A DNA stretch of 64,000 nt from Allium sativum (Eukaryota > Streptophyta > Magnoliopsida > Asparagales > Amaryllidaceae), in the NCBI GenBank assembly GCA_030737875.1, contig CM060926.1, positions 162,327,579 through 162,391,578 of the forward strand, written 5' to 3'. How positions within the stretch are numbered: the first letter of the stretch is position 1; each line of letters starts with the position of its first letter. Below, in pieces: positions 33,601 through 45,650 of the stretch. The notes beneath the pieces are model-generated. The model was not told the origin of the DNA. It was given only the letters and a program-made list of their open reading frames with translations, and did not search any database. A program made the position numbers and the translations under genes.

Positions 33601-36320
33601 TATCGATCATTACGACGTGGTCGATATCGATTACTATTTTTTTTGGGCATTTTGGCTAATTTGACATCGACAACGATGTGATTGCGAGCAGAATATGATG
33701 GATTTTTCGATAGCAGTTCCGATATGATGGCTCTTCCGTTGGCAGGTTTGGCTTAGTGCCTATATGCAGTGATGAGTCATTCATCGACCACGATTCTAGA
33801 ATAGAGTGCAAGGTTGTTGCAATCGATAAGTTTACTCCGAGATGCATAAAAGACAGCATTAAGTCGTAGTCACGTGACTGTCAGATAGAGAGAGATGGGA
33901 GACACAGGATGATATCTTACGACATACAAGGACCGTCGGGGATAGTTCTCACCCATATTGAGACGACTTCCGATGAGAGTATTATGAACAGTCTAGTGGT
34001 GGATTCTGCTGTGAGAACATGTGCAAAGGGGTTATTGGTATTCATGATTTCAGTACACCTTAGAGAGAGTGGCACAAGGACAAATTAGAGTCAATGCGAT
34101 GTGGACTAATCGGCCTGGACCCCAGAGTCAATGTGGTAAGGACTGGGAAGGGTTATCAACTATAGCTCACGCGGTGGGCATAGTGATAGTTATGTGGAGC
34201 TCATGTGGTGGGGCCTACCAGTGCATTGATTGATTGGGTGACCAAAGTACTGGATACCATATGCTTTATGCACTAAGTGAGTGAATGTGAGGATGAATGA
34301 TGGATGTTATAGATGTTTATTTAGTTATATTAATTAGTTTTTAAACATCTATCACACCTTTTTTACATGATCTTGATCAAAGTATATCATATACCGACTA
34401 TTATGTGCTAACTTTGTGGATGCAGAGGCGGGGAAGGTATGATTCTCCATACCCTCTATGCCGTATATGTTGTTATGACTTTTATAGTACTTTGAGATTT
34501 GTTTATCGCTCACATCAGATTTTTTTGCTGACCCGAGATTTTATTTTCCTCTTATTACCTTGGGTGTTCATCGATGATGTTGATTAGCATACCAGATAGT
34601 AGGTTTGGGTATTATCTAGAGCTGTACAGACGGATTCATGGGAGGCAACATTTTACATATTACCTGTATCATTATTGTTTATTCCACTACATCACACTAT
34701 GGAGCCTTGATATTGTTATGTGTCCTGTTGGAGACAGTATATTAGTTGAATTTATTTCTTGTATAAACTTTATTATTGTTCTATATAACTGTATGAGCCT
34801 ATATACTCTGATTATATAGTTTGTTAATCATTACTGTTTCATCTGTTTTATATCTATGATTAATTATTATATATTATCTAATGCGATGTGAGATGTATGA
34901 GTGGTTTATGGTTGTGTTTATGGTCTATTTCATTTTTTCTCTTCTATTCCTTCTCCTCTTTCTTTTATCCTTTTATATAATTTCTTTCTCTTGACGCCCG
35001 CTTTACATCGATTGGGTGCTTGTATAACACATATTTTAGTTCTGAGCACCGGTGGTGTATGGTGGGCCATCATATAGTTCCTAAATAGATACTAATTAAT
35101 GTATTTGTATTTTTAAAACATAAATATATTATATATACCTAGATCCTAAGAAGTCCCACTTGTAAAGGAATAACATATGGAAAGTCATTAATAACAGTTT
35201 TGTACATTAAGAAAATCCAAGAGTGGTAGATCTAAAGCAACCATAAGGAAGGAAGCACAATGATCCCGGTACAAAGTTGAGTATACATATGTTAAGCATC
35301 GGTACTTTAGAAGTTCTTTTAGAAAATTGGGAAGACAGTAGTGTCTTAGTAGGAAAAAAATGGATCCGATGTATATACATTTTGTATAGATGACCCCTTG
35401 AGATAGATTTTAGTACAGAAGAATAGGAACCCTCAGAGGCATTTGTGCAAAGAGTAACTAAATTTGGGATACAAGTTTTTGGAGGTGTAAAAATGTCAAG
35501 TAAGAGATAAAGAAGTTGAGAACCCACTTTAATTCTAGTCCTATAAATTGACTTTTCAGAATTTAAGTAAATTTTAGATTTATAAGTATGGATTTAAAAT
35601 CATGATTTCATAATATTAAAAAATATGGGCTTTTTTTCAGAAACAATTTTAACTAAGCGAACTTGCTTTGAAGAGAAAAATAATTTATGGGGTTGTGCGA
35701 CATATTTGAAAAAAAAACTAGGTATAAAGAATCAAAAGGGCAAGTCATAGACTTGGTATACAAGTATAGTCAAAGAGTTGAAGACGTGAAGGCTCTACTT
35801 GGAGGGTAGAGTAAACCCCAAGGTTATCAGTGGAAGTCATAACAGTGATTTAGCCATCCAAAGAGGATTAGAGTAGAATAGAGATTAGCTAGAAGTAGAC
35901 GAATTTAGGTGCGAAGACGAAAAATAAAATAATTTCAAGGAGTAGGTCGATTGATGGTTCGAGTTAGTCGACCCGAGGTGATTAACCTTCCCAAAGTTAG
36001 GTTGGTCTGCCCCTTTGGTTTCACGCATATAAGAATGAACAAAGCATCGCTTCTTTTATTACTTCATCCTCCCCGATTTTTCTCCCTCCAAACCTATTCC
36101 ATTCACCGAAAACCACCACCTCCCTTTACTAGATCAACCCCAAAAACTCCACTATTCTCCCTAAAAATTATACAAATCAAAGTACTTCTCCCAATCCAGC
36201 CTTTTCCATATTTGATATCCAAGATTTACCTATTTTTCGCCATTCCACCAAGGCCATCCTTGATCGACATTCTTCCAGAGCTAACACCGCAAGAGATAGC
36301 TTGGTGTTTGAGTATGAGGA
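33600..36320. other. Unresolved LTR-like remnants, no gene recognised
   Basis: 34390-34450 (GTGGATGCAGAGGCGGGG and its surroundings) resembles the leader part of gypsy LTRs. At 35945-36035 a GTCGA/GTCGACCC cluster precedes CATATAAGA, the same order as the U3 modules of the other LTRs here, so 35100-36320 may be an old plus-oriented LTR interrupted by F. No LTR ends or TSD could be fixed. ORFs such as 35951-36367 have no recognisable domain. Confidence 0.35.
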
Positions 36321-36692
36321 TGTTGATGGCAAAAAATGTCGTAAACACCCATGATTCCAATTACTAGGAATTATTAATTTGGTTATGTAGACAAGAGTGG
36401 AAAGCGGTAAATAACACGAGAGATTTATAGTGGTTCGGTCTCGAGAGAGTCCTACGTTCACTTTGAAGAGTTGTTGGAATATTATTTATCACCAAGGATT
36501 ACAAGGTTGAGACTATCTCATGATATCTCATTACATTCACTTTCATAATCATTATATGCTAAGTATTTCAGAAAAAGACAATTTAGTCCTTCTTCTTCCT
36601 CAAAGAGGAGATGCCATTAAAGAGGCTCTTGAAGCTCTCTAGAGGTCCCAAGTGAAAGAATTTCAACCCCTTTGAAGTGTGAGGCCAAGGGG

Positions 36693-36700
36693 TATTTATA
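36693..36700 (-). promoter_or_regulatory. TATA box of the F 3' LTR
   Basis: TATAAATA on the minus strand, conserved in the 5' LTR at 54841-54848. Confidence 0.6.
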
Positions 36701-36783
36701 GGAGAGGGGTTAGGTAAGGGTAGGTAGGAGTAGGTAGAAATATGGGACCATACCCAGAATTTCGAAACCGGCCCCCGCGCACA

Positions 36784-37090
36784 TATTTCGAACCCCCTTG
36801 GGGTGTTAATTTCAAACCCCATGGGGTGCGAAATTCGTACCCCATTGGGTAGACCCGAGGGGTTCGAACTTTGTACCCTGCTGGGTACGAAATTCGTACC
36901 CCTCGGGGGTATGAAATTCGTAACCCTCGGGGTTCGAATTTTGTGCCCCTCTAGGCATGAATTTCGTACCCCTTGGGGGTATGAAATTCACACCTTAGGA
37001 GGTACGAATTTCACACCCTGCTGGGTGCAAATCTCGTACCCCTTGGGGTTGCGAAATTCGCACCCCGAGGGGTACGAAGTTCGTACCTCG
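36784..37090. repeat. Palindromic TTCGAA/GTACGAA tandem block in the F 3' LTR U3
   Basis: About a dozen units alternate GGGGTTCGAA-type and GTACGAAATTCGTACCCC-type palindromes. The equivalent in the 5' LTR is 54910-55215. Confidence 0.8.
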
Positions 37091-37332
37091 AGGGCGCAAA
37101 GACTATATGCACGGGTGTTTGAGGGGCTCGAGATTCGAGTTCGCGATTCCTGGGGATTCAAAGCCTTGGTTCGGAAATATGTTAGAGGTGCTATGAGGCC
37201 TTTGTTAGCGCAATCCCTCTTCAACCTGTTTCCTTCGTTCCCAGGCATCCCTCTCGGCTTTAGCTCCACGCGATGCATTGAGTTGAGCGTATCTTAAGTA
37301 CTTTTGGGAATGGACCAAAAAGTCGGTTAACA

Positions 37333-37344
37333 TTTCCCCCCAAA
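37333..37344 (-). other. Polypurine tract of element F
   Basis: Minus strand CTTTGGGGGGAAA directly abuts the TGTTAACC start of the 3' LTR. Confidence 0.8.
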
Positions 37345-37647
37345 GCATGTCTTGTCTCGATATGATGTGCTTTGTGTTGGTTGAGATAGTAGTCGAGTTG
37401 TTGACTCGTCCTGTAAGATAAAGGAAAACATATGTTAGTTGTCTGGCTCGTTCGCTGTGGAATTGCCAGCGAGTTGGTGCTGGTGCGGCGACATGTTCAT
37501 CTCGCTAAGTTCTCCCAGTGCATCACCCCCATGCGTTTGCGGTGGTTGGTATGCTTGTGTATGGAATACGTGTACGAGAGCACATGGTCGTCGAAGCAGT
37601 TCAAAAATTTATTTAATTTACTATATATATATATATGGTTGGTCATG

Positions 37648-37880
37648 AAATTTCGAACACGGGGGGTTCGAGATTTCGCACCCAAGAGGTCAGAGATTTC
37701 GAGCCCAAAGGGTTCGAAATTATGAACCCAGAGGATCCAAAATTTCGAGCCCAACGGGTTCGAAATTATGAACCCATGGGGTTCGAAATTTCGAGCCCAA
37801 CGGGTTCGAAACTACGAACCCAGGGGGTTCGAAATTTCAAGCCCGAGGGATTCGAATTTTCGAGCCTTAGGGTTCGAAAC
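37648..37880 (+). repeat. TTCGAA palindrome array in front of the antisense gene
   Basis: About nine units of 24-27 bp such as GGGTTCGAAATTATGAACCC. The array ends about 30 bp before a plus-strand TATA (37913-37918). A second array of related GGGTTCGAG units follows at 38090-38345. Confidence 0.75.
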
Positions 37881-37912
37881 ACTAGGAATACGAGGGAGCT
37901 CCTCTTTTTCTT

Positions 37913-37918
37913 TATAAA
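37913..37918 (+). promoter_or_regulatory. Candidate TATA box of the antisense gene
   Basis: TTTATAAATTGCCCC context, just downstream of the TTCGAA array and about 0.7 kb upstream of the ATG at 38627. Confidence 0.45.
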
Positions 37919-38626
37919 TTGCCCCTCCTTCATTTCACTTTGTCCTTCTGATTTTTGAGATCGGCCGCCATTGAAAAGCTTCGATTCCCCTCTACTTCGA
38001 AATTCGAACGCGACAACTAGGTGGGTCTTGAGGGCCTTGGAGGCACATGCGGAGGAGAGGAAGGCACTGGGAGGCGAGCGCCGAGGGGGAGCCTTGAATT
38101 CTGAGGCGGTTCGGGTTCTCGAACCAGCGGAATCTCGAACATTCAAATCTAGTTGGGGTTCGAGTATTTGGGCCTCGCTGAGGTTCGAGCCTTCGAACCC
38201 CGCAGGGTTCGAGCTTTCGAACCTTGTCGTGATTTGAGCATTCGAACCCCTTGGGGGTTCGAGTTTCGAACCCTGCCGTGGTTCAAGTATTCAAACCCTG
38301 GAGAGGGGTTCGAGCATTTGAATCTTGCAGCGGGGTTTCGAGCCTTCGGGCCCCAAGCGGGGTGTGATCTTGCGATTGGCCCCATTGCTCCGATCTTTTG
38401 CTCTTCCACGTCACCTAAGTAACTGTATTATTGCATATATTATGGCTTTCCACATAGGATAAAGCATATATTCGAACTTGATTGAACTGTTGGACTGCTT
38501 TGAACTTATTCTATTTATCCTGATTTTGCATAACATCGCACGTGCATGCTAGTTTTTTACCATTATGAGGGGTACAGGTTATTCAACGGCAACATCTAAC
38601 ACTAGTGTGTTAAAGTATAGTTAGCA

Positions 38627-41600
38627 ATGCAGACAACATCGTAGACTGGAAATACCCCGGAAGCCGAGTCTTCCCTGCCATCTCCACACACATCTGATTC
38701 TACCAATAGTGGTAGCTCGACTGGCAGCGAGCTTGAGACTACTGAAGGATCTACTCCTTCTCAAACAGCCAGTTCACATGAAGTGCCCGAACACAGAGAA
38801 CAAACTGAGAGACAACATTCTCTGGTCATACATGAGGAGGTCGAGAATGTGGATATTATTAGTGGGGACGCACTGGCGACCCCAGTGGCCCCGGATATGC
38901 TGCCTGATGTGGTTATTCTGGAAAACCCGACGGATTCGGTACCGTCGCACATGGATGCTACAGCGGTTAGGAAAATGGCGTTGCGGTTCAACATACCGGA
39001 GGATGATGTCTGTGCCCCGGGAGAGGGTGGCAGGGCTCACTTGTCGCCCGAGGGATTTACTGCTTGGAATGGGCAGGCTTGTTTTTCTGGATGCGTGCCA
39101 CCAGCCGATAACATTATTCAGGACATGTTATGCTATTTACGCCTTGCACTGTCGCAATTGTACCCGGACGCTTATGCTTTACTCTTAGGCACTTAAGTTC
39201 TCTACCGTGAGTATCTGCATTTGGAACCTACTGGGGAGGACATTCAGTACTTTTTCCATCTTAGGAGAACAATGAGCATGTCGTCCTCCCAATGGTTCCT
39301 GGAAGCATCATTCGCCACAAAGTTCCTTGTTGGGAAGTGGCCCAGGCCGTCAGTGTTTAAATACGAGTGGTTTTTTGTGCGCTGCCCTCCCGGATTTGGA
39401 AGGAGATGGATATAAGGGAGTAAGTATTCTTGAACTTCATTCCTTATTATAAAGCTTTTGGATGCTATGCCCTATTTTTTTGATTATGTCTTTATTCATG
39501 GCAGGGAATCCCGAGGCGTCTACCGGTGCCGAGTATCAGCGACGCCTTAATGCCCTACGGGCAGTCCCAGTGGAGTCTCGCAAAACTACCACAGTAACAA
39601 GTCAGGAACGCCTTCGCCGTGACGGGTTGCTTCCGGATAGTCGGGTTATGATCAGGCCTGCCGTTGCGAGTAGTGTACCAAATGAGAAGGTGGTGAAAGG
39701 TCCCGCGGCCCGTGGTTTGAAAAGAAAGCTGCCTTCTGCTTGGTCTAAGCCAAAAAATGCTGTCAGGTTCCAATGGGTTACACGCGGAGACGAGGCTGGA
39801 GGCGAAGAGGTAGTTACCCGGGACGAGGGTCTATTGGACGCTTTTGTCCCGCCTCCGATGGAAGGGGCGGAGGGAGAAGCGTCGGTCGGTCCATAGGCCC
39901 ATGTGACTTCTTTGGAGGCTACCGCTCCCATTGAGGCAGTGGACCAGTTTGTTGGTTTGAATAAATTTGCTATTGACTTGCCTCCGTGGCCGGATACGAC
40001 AAGCATAGAAGAACTTACTCTTGCTGCAGAGGAGTTAATTCCTTCGAGCGAACCACAATCTGGTTTGTTGAGAGAACACTTAGCGCATACACTCATACAC
40101 ACTATATAGCATAGATGTTCATATGAGTGTGCGACTTGTCTAACTTTGATCCATTCCTTTGACATGTGATATGGATAGAGGGCGTGGAGGACGAGGCTAT
40201 GGATACGAAGACTGCCGACGCCCCAGGAACCCTTTTTTCGATGGCTTTAGAAGAGGGACTAGATTGTATGATACTCCACCCCGCCGGGTCACGGCGGTTA
40301 ACACCGAGGTAGAGATCGGTCACGGCGCCGGGTCACGGCGCAGGGTCACGGCGGTGAACACCGAGGTAGAGATCGGTCTCGGCGATCTCCGACCCCTCCT
40401 CCTCTAGTTCGGGTACCTGAGAGACATTCTCATCTTAACTCGGGTGGTTCCAGGCTTCCGCCGTCGGCAGCTCCTCCGCATACATTACCCTTGGATCCTG
40501 TTTCAACTACTAAAGGGAGGGAGCCGCCACTCGGCCAACCAAGACCGGAGAGGACGACTATAACTGGGGCGCAAGAATTAGCGGAGTCCAAGCGACAAGA
40601 GTTTTCCGGAGAGTAACGGAGGGCATGGTTGAAAAAGACCTTCCCTCAACATTACTTTGGTGAGCTGACGGTCCATCCTGATCTCCGTCCACCTCCTGCT
40701 AGGGACTCCGGGGAGATCTGGATTCACATGAAGGTCGCATATCACCAGGGCGATGAGCTTACCGCCTATTCCTTTTACCTATCCGAACTGATCAGGAGGA
40801 AGAATTTGGTGCTTACTAACGAGAGGTTGGCCACTGATGCCGAGCGGACCACCGTTGGTAATTTGAACACAGAATTGGGTGAGCCTGCCCCCTTTCCCAC
40901 CCTCTCCTCTCTTTTTTGTCGCGAACCTTTTATCGCTTGCCCTTGTACCTTTGAATTTTAATTCTCCGGTCTTATTGTCGCAGCGGAGATGAAACATGCG
41001 TATGAGATTAAAGAGGGAGGCCGAGCATTCCCGTTCTTCTTTTGCGGAGACTGTAGCCGACTTAGTCACCGAGAACACGGCCTTAAAGAGGGAAAAGGCT
41101 GAAGTGGAGAGAGCATGTGCCGATCTGGAAAGGGATAGCGAGAGAGTTACCAGCTTCAAAATGACAACAATGCCTTAAGAGCGGAGAATGGCAGCCTAAA
41201 AGGGCAGCTTGAGGAGATGAAGAAGGCAAAGGAGGACGCGGAGGCCAGCAATCCAAATGTGCTAAGTACAGTGGATGGATTGATAGCCGAGCACCTGAGA
41301 GAGGTGGAACAACTGAGGGAGCAGCTGGAGGATACAGAATTCTAGATAGAATCATCTATGGTGGAAGATATCCAAAATATGTATGTTAAGGTTCTGAGAT
41401 TCCGTGGACTCTCATGGGTTGACGATTATTCTTGTGAACTAGCTCGGACCTGGGAGAGGTTGGTTCCATATGAAGCCTATCTGCGTCAAGTGGATGTGAG
41501 CACTCTGGATGAACACCAACTTATGATTGACCTCCTTACCGATGAGGAGCGAGCAAAGCTAGAGGAGGTTGTTGCAGGAGGATGCCGAAAACGAGAGACT

Positions 41601-42791
41601 GGCAAGACTTGCTGTAGAGAAGGCAAAGTTTATTGTGAGCGAGAGTGTGGTTGTTGCGGAAATCATTTACAGGAGGAAGTTCTCATCAGCCGCCAGCGCT
41701 TGAAACCGGCACAACGAGCGATCCCCCGGTTTGGGTTCGAATGTCGAATGAGTATAATCCTGAATTCCTGGAACTCGAAGAAACCGGGTTCACTTTGCCA
41801 GTGATGATGAACGCACTTCCTAACATTCCTACACCATCCCTGACCGGAGGTAAACTCCATTTGCCATGCATCCCCGGGGATGACGTAATTACCGAATTTA
41901 CGGACTAAAAGGTTGTGTTTTTACTGTGCAGCCATTCCTGGATCGACCATGACACCGGGCTCTGCCCCCGTGATTCCCCAAGTGACCGAATCTGAGCTAG
42001 GTCCTGCGGGAATACAATTTGGAGAAGGCGGAGATTAGTTGGACACCTATTCGGATATAAGGACAATGCCCGGCCTTTATGAAGGCCTTATTGAGGAAGG
42101 AGAGGTGTTTGACGGTCAAAGTGCCACTGCCAGAGGCCCAGTGGAGGCTGAGGTGCCTTCAATGCATGACTTGTTTTAGAGTTTAAAGGGCCGGATTGTG
42201 GCGAAGTGCGATGAGGTGGAGGAGAAGCAGAGGCAAGACGAGGCTGCCAGGCAGGAGGTCCTAAAGAAGACCAAGCAGGATGCTGAGGGGAGAGCAACTG
42301 AGAAGGTCGAGCGAAGATAGGCCGATGAGGAGGCGGACAAGAAGAGGGTTGCTGATGAGGCCCAAAAGAAAAGGGAGGATGATGAATCCCGACGGAGGGC
42401 CATCGAAACCTCTGAGAAACCCAAGGCTGATGATGTTACAACGCATAAGTCTCAGAAGCTGGCTGAGCGACGGGCTGCCAGAGAGACCAAGGAGAAGGCT
42501 GAGCGGGAAGGCAAGGAGATCCCGGGGAAGAGTGCTGTGGTAGCCCTTGCTGCCGGAAGTACCCCCAGGCCTATGCCGCATACCATCCCTACTGTTATCA
42601 CGGAGATTTCCAGTGGCGATGGGGCAGACGAGAGACGTCTCTTGGTTTCTTAGGAGTCATCCACTCCTCAGAAGGGCCGAAGAAGAGGAAGGAGCGGATC
42701 GGGTAAGAAGAGGCCTGGAGTGGGGGAAGAACCATCGAGTGCCGAATCTGCAAAGAAAGAGCGCAAGCACAAGAAGAAAAGACACGATTAG
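38627..42791 (+). pseudogene. Antisense extra gene of element F (gypsy-associated Transposase_28-like protein), multi-exon, decayed
   Basis: Starts MQTTS at 38627, with TAG as codon 6. The frame then stays open to 39416 except for TAA at 39194-39196. This part holds a domain with GCVPPADNIIQDMLCYLRL, YPDAYALLLGT and YREYLHLEPTGEDIQYFFHL, resembling the plant family annotated as putative gypsy type transposon (Transposase_28). Introns follow at about 39420-39483 (GTAAGT to CATGGCAG) and about 40880-40983 (GTGAGCC to GTCGCAG). Later exons encode a Pro/Arg-rich linker and long Lys/Glu/Arg-rich coiled coils, ending in a basic KKERKHKKKRHD tail. In-frame stops also occur at 39894-39896, near 42318 and near 42651. 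Function is unknown; a nucleic-acid or chromatin role is only a guess from the basic tail. It lies tail to tail with pol. Confidence 0.7.
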
Positions 42792-43926
42792 CGTTAGTGA
42801 CTAAAGTAGAGGTTACCGTTATTTTGGTAGTGTAGGTCGATAGTTTACGCGAGTACGACCCTCGTTTTTGGTTTTTCAAGACATGGTGTGTTTTTCATGT
42901 ACACCCTGTCACCAGAAAAGAAAGATGTTAGACACGTAGTTTGTTTTAATGTGTGTGTGAAAATGAAATATGAATTAGTAAAGATCGCAATTTATGTCGA
43001 GTGTTCGGATGTTCTTCTCATGTTTTCCAGTGTCCTGTACTTGCACAAGCATACTTATCGTTACACTTAACACAAAAGCGATTGGGGGTAGCGCTTTGGG
43101 TAAATTATTGCAGAGGGGTGAGATGGAGCGCTGATCTAGTAAGTTTCCCTCAGCTCAGGAAATCCGTAGTTTGCGAAACCAGGCTAGTCGCCTGCTGTTT
43201 CGGGTTGCCCTGGGTAAGACCCAAGTATAGCAAAGGCGTGGGACGTTGCGATTTGCGTTCCGTCCGGTGGGTGGCTCTCCCGTCGTTCATCGGGTTGTTG
43301 CGAGCCGCAGGCATCGTTTATTCGTCGGGAAGAGAAGCCCGGATCATCAGCCCGTAGGGTCCGATCATGGCCATGGGCTACCTCTTAGCCTTGAGAGCTT
43401 CGGGGAAGAAACAATTTAAGGTCGGTCTCGGTGCTGCGCCAATATTCGACCGACACCTGTAGCCAGGGGAGAAATTTGCATCACTCTTGGTTGGCTGTTG
43501 GGTGGCCCCAAGTCGCTTGGGACTTGGGCGCGGAACAATTTATCCTCGGTCTCAGCACGGGGCTGAGGTTCGAGTTAGTGGTTATTTATACTCAATCCCG
43601 CCACAGGTCGACGACTCGAGTAGCATTACCGGCTCTCGTGCTAAGGGTGTCGGTCGTAGCCAGTGTTGTTTGGCCTCGATGTTGGATCGAGGTTCGGATG
43701 GCGGTACTGGCTCTCGTGCTCAGGGGGCCGATACAGTGATCGACTATTTGCATGTAAGTTGGTTGTCAGGATTAATCAAACGTGTCATGCGCGGAGTAAA
43801 CACAAAAAAGAGATAGGAAGTTGAACATCATTTCTACAAATAACTTTGGCAGTAATGGCATTTACAATGCCTTGAATTGCTAGAAAACAAAACATCGTTG
43901 GAAAGCATAAACAACTGTACACTAAC
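42792..43926. other. Intergenic stretch between pol and the antisense gene in element F
   Basis: No gene recognised. It must contain the 3' end signals of the two converging transcription units. Plus-strand ORFs at 43001-43357 and 43431-43816 lack any known domain. Confidence 0.4.
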
Positions 43927-45100
43927 TTATGTAAAGTAGCAGCGGAGATGTTCACTGTTCCATGCCCTTGGGAGTTCAGCTCCGTCCATGGTTGCGAGTT
44001 TTAAAGATCCATTGGTGAGCTTCCGTTGTATGGAGTACGGGCCCTCCCAATGAGGGACGAGTCCTGCTGGTGGAGGAAAGACCCGTTTTAAGACGAGGTT
44101 GCCGATGTTGAGGTCCTTATGACGGACCCTGGAATTGAAGTATCGGGCTACTCATTGTCGTTGGGCGTCGGCCCTAAGATCAGCTTCGTTCCTCTTTTCT
44201 TCTAGCAAGCCGAGTGACTCCAAAAGTAAATCTTGGTTTGTCTTTGGATTGTAATAAGTAACTCGGTGAGATTGAAGCTTGAGCTCAATGGGGATGACGG
44301 CTTCGGATCTGTAGGCAAGGGCGAAAGGAGTGTGTCCGATTGCTATCGTAATAGGGCTAGAGGAAGTTCATCCACCCACATGCCCCTAGCCTTTTCCAAA
44401 CGCTTCTTGATGATAGATTTGATGACCTTGTTAACTGCCTTGACTTGCTCGTTCGCTTGGGGATGAGCCACCATCGAGAGTCTTTTTTCGATGTTGTGTC
44501 GTTGAAAGAAGGCTTTGAATTCAGTGCTCTCGCAATGAGTGCCGTTTTCAGAAATGATAGCTTAAGGGACCCCATATCGGGTAATGATGTTGCGGACAAT
44601 GAAGTTGATCATCTTCTTGGTGGTGATTGTGGCGAGAGCTTCGGCCTCTGCCCATTTGGTAAAATAATCAACTGCGAGGACAACGTACCGTGCCCCACCT
44701 ATGGCCATTGAAAGAGTTCAAATGATGTCGATTCCTCACATGGTGAATGGCCATAGGATGATCATTTGCATCAACTCTGTAGGCGGGGCTCTTAGGATCT
44801 TTGAGAAGCGTTGGCACTTGTCACACCTGCGAGCGTAGTCTGCGGCATCTCGATCGACCGTAGGCCAATAATAACCATGTCTAAATATTTATCTTGCCAG
44901 GGTTTGTCCTCCAGTATGGTCACCGCACTCACCTTCATGTACATTAGTGAGCATTTGGATGGCATCGTCATGGGCTACGCATTTGAGAAATGGGACAGAG
45001 AAACCTCTGCGGTAGAGCACTCTGTCCATAAGAAGGTAGCGAGCAGATTGGCGGGTGAGCGTTCGTCTTTCCTTGTAGCATCCCAGAAGGGTCCCGTGTT
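43927..45100 (-). pseudogene. Integrase of element F
   Basis: Follows the second RNase H. The zinc-binding start has HEGECGDHTGG and then RRCDKCQR. The core shows GIDIIRTLSMA (first Asp), IISENGTHC (here Asn-Gly follows Glu where many relatives have Asp-Asn-Gly) and HPQANEQVKAVNK (catalytic Glu). The C-terminal part has GNLVLKRVF and GPYSI, and the ORF ends at 43927. Several in-frame stops interrupt it. Integrase joins the cDNA to target DNA. No chromodomain is seen, as expected for the Tat lineage. Confidence 0.8.
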
Positions 45101-45650
45101 GTAGGTAATCCTTGATTGGTGTCATCCATGACTCAGGTTCAGATTCGGCGTTCATGGTCATCTTAGTTTGTGCTTGCTTGATAGTTGGGGAGTTGAGCAC
45201 TTCGACTGGGGCGAACCCCAAGAGTTGCGAATCCTCGGAGCTTGCCAGTTTGGCTAGTGAATCTTCTTTTTCATTTTGCTCTCGGGGAATGTGCGTGATG
45301 ACGAAGTGGTCGAGGTAGGCGAGCAATTCCTGAAACAGTGTTAAATATAGGGCGAGTCATTCCCCCTTAACTTGATACTCTCCCTGCACCTAGCGCACGA
45401 TGAGTTGTGAATCGGAGAAGATTTGGATGGTCATCAGTTTGAGCTCGATCGCGATTCTAAGTCCGGCTATCAAGGCCTCATACTCTGCACCATTGTTGGT
45501 AGCAGGGAAATTTAGTTTTAACGCATAGTATATCGGGCGTTCTTCAGGAGTGATGAGCATGACTCCGGCCCCAGGGCATTTGCTATTGAGGACCCGTCCA
45601 CGAACAGTTTACATTGGGTGTCGGAAGCTTCAGTGTTCTTTGTAGGAGCC
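45101..45650 (-). pseudogene. Second (archaeal-type) RNase H of element F
   Basis: Begins LFVDGSSIAN and continues with NNGAEYEALIAGL, IFSDSQLIVRQVQGEY and PREQNEKEDSLAKLAS, the pattern of the additional RNase H found in Tat-lineage elements. The first Asp (VDGSS), the Glu (AEYEA), the DSQ Asp and the C-terminal Asp region are visible. There are small frame breaks near 45540 and 45345. Confidence 0.78.

Larger units (their letters stand above)
36321..37332 (-). repeat. 3' LTR of element F
   Basis: On the plus strand it runs TGTTGATGGC to GGTTAACA. It holds the minus-strand TATA TATAAATA at 36693-36700 and, upstream of it in transcription direction, a tandem block of palindromic units (36784-37090). 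ORFs over the block are artefacts. Confidence 0.88.

Noticed and set aside
35951..36367. 138-codon plus-strand ORF before element F
   Set aside because: It crosses into the F LTR, has Pro/Leu-rich composition and follows a TATA-like site, so it looks like LTR leader sequence.
36803..37297. Overlapping ORFs over the F LTR
   Set aside because: They run through palindromic tandem units, which keep several frames open on both strands.
41083..42581. Minus-strand ORFs opposite the antisense gene (for example 42261-42581)
   Set aside because: Shadows of the Lys/Glu/Arg-rich coiled-coil exons on the plus strand.
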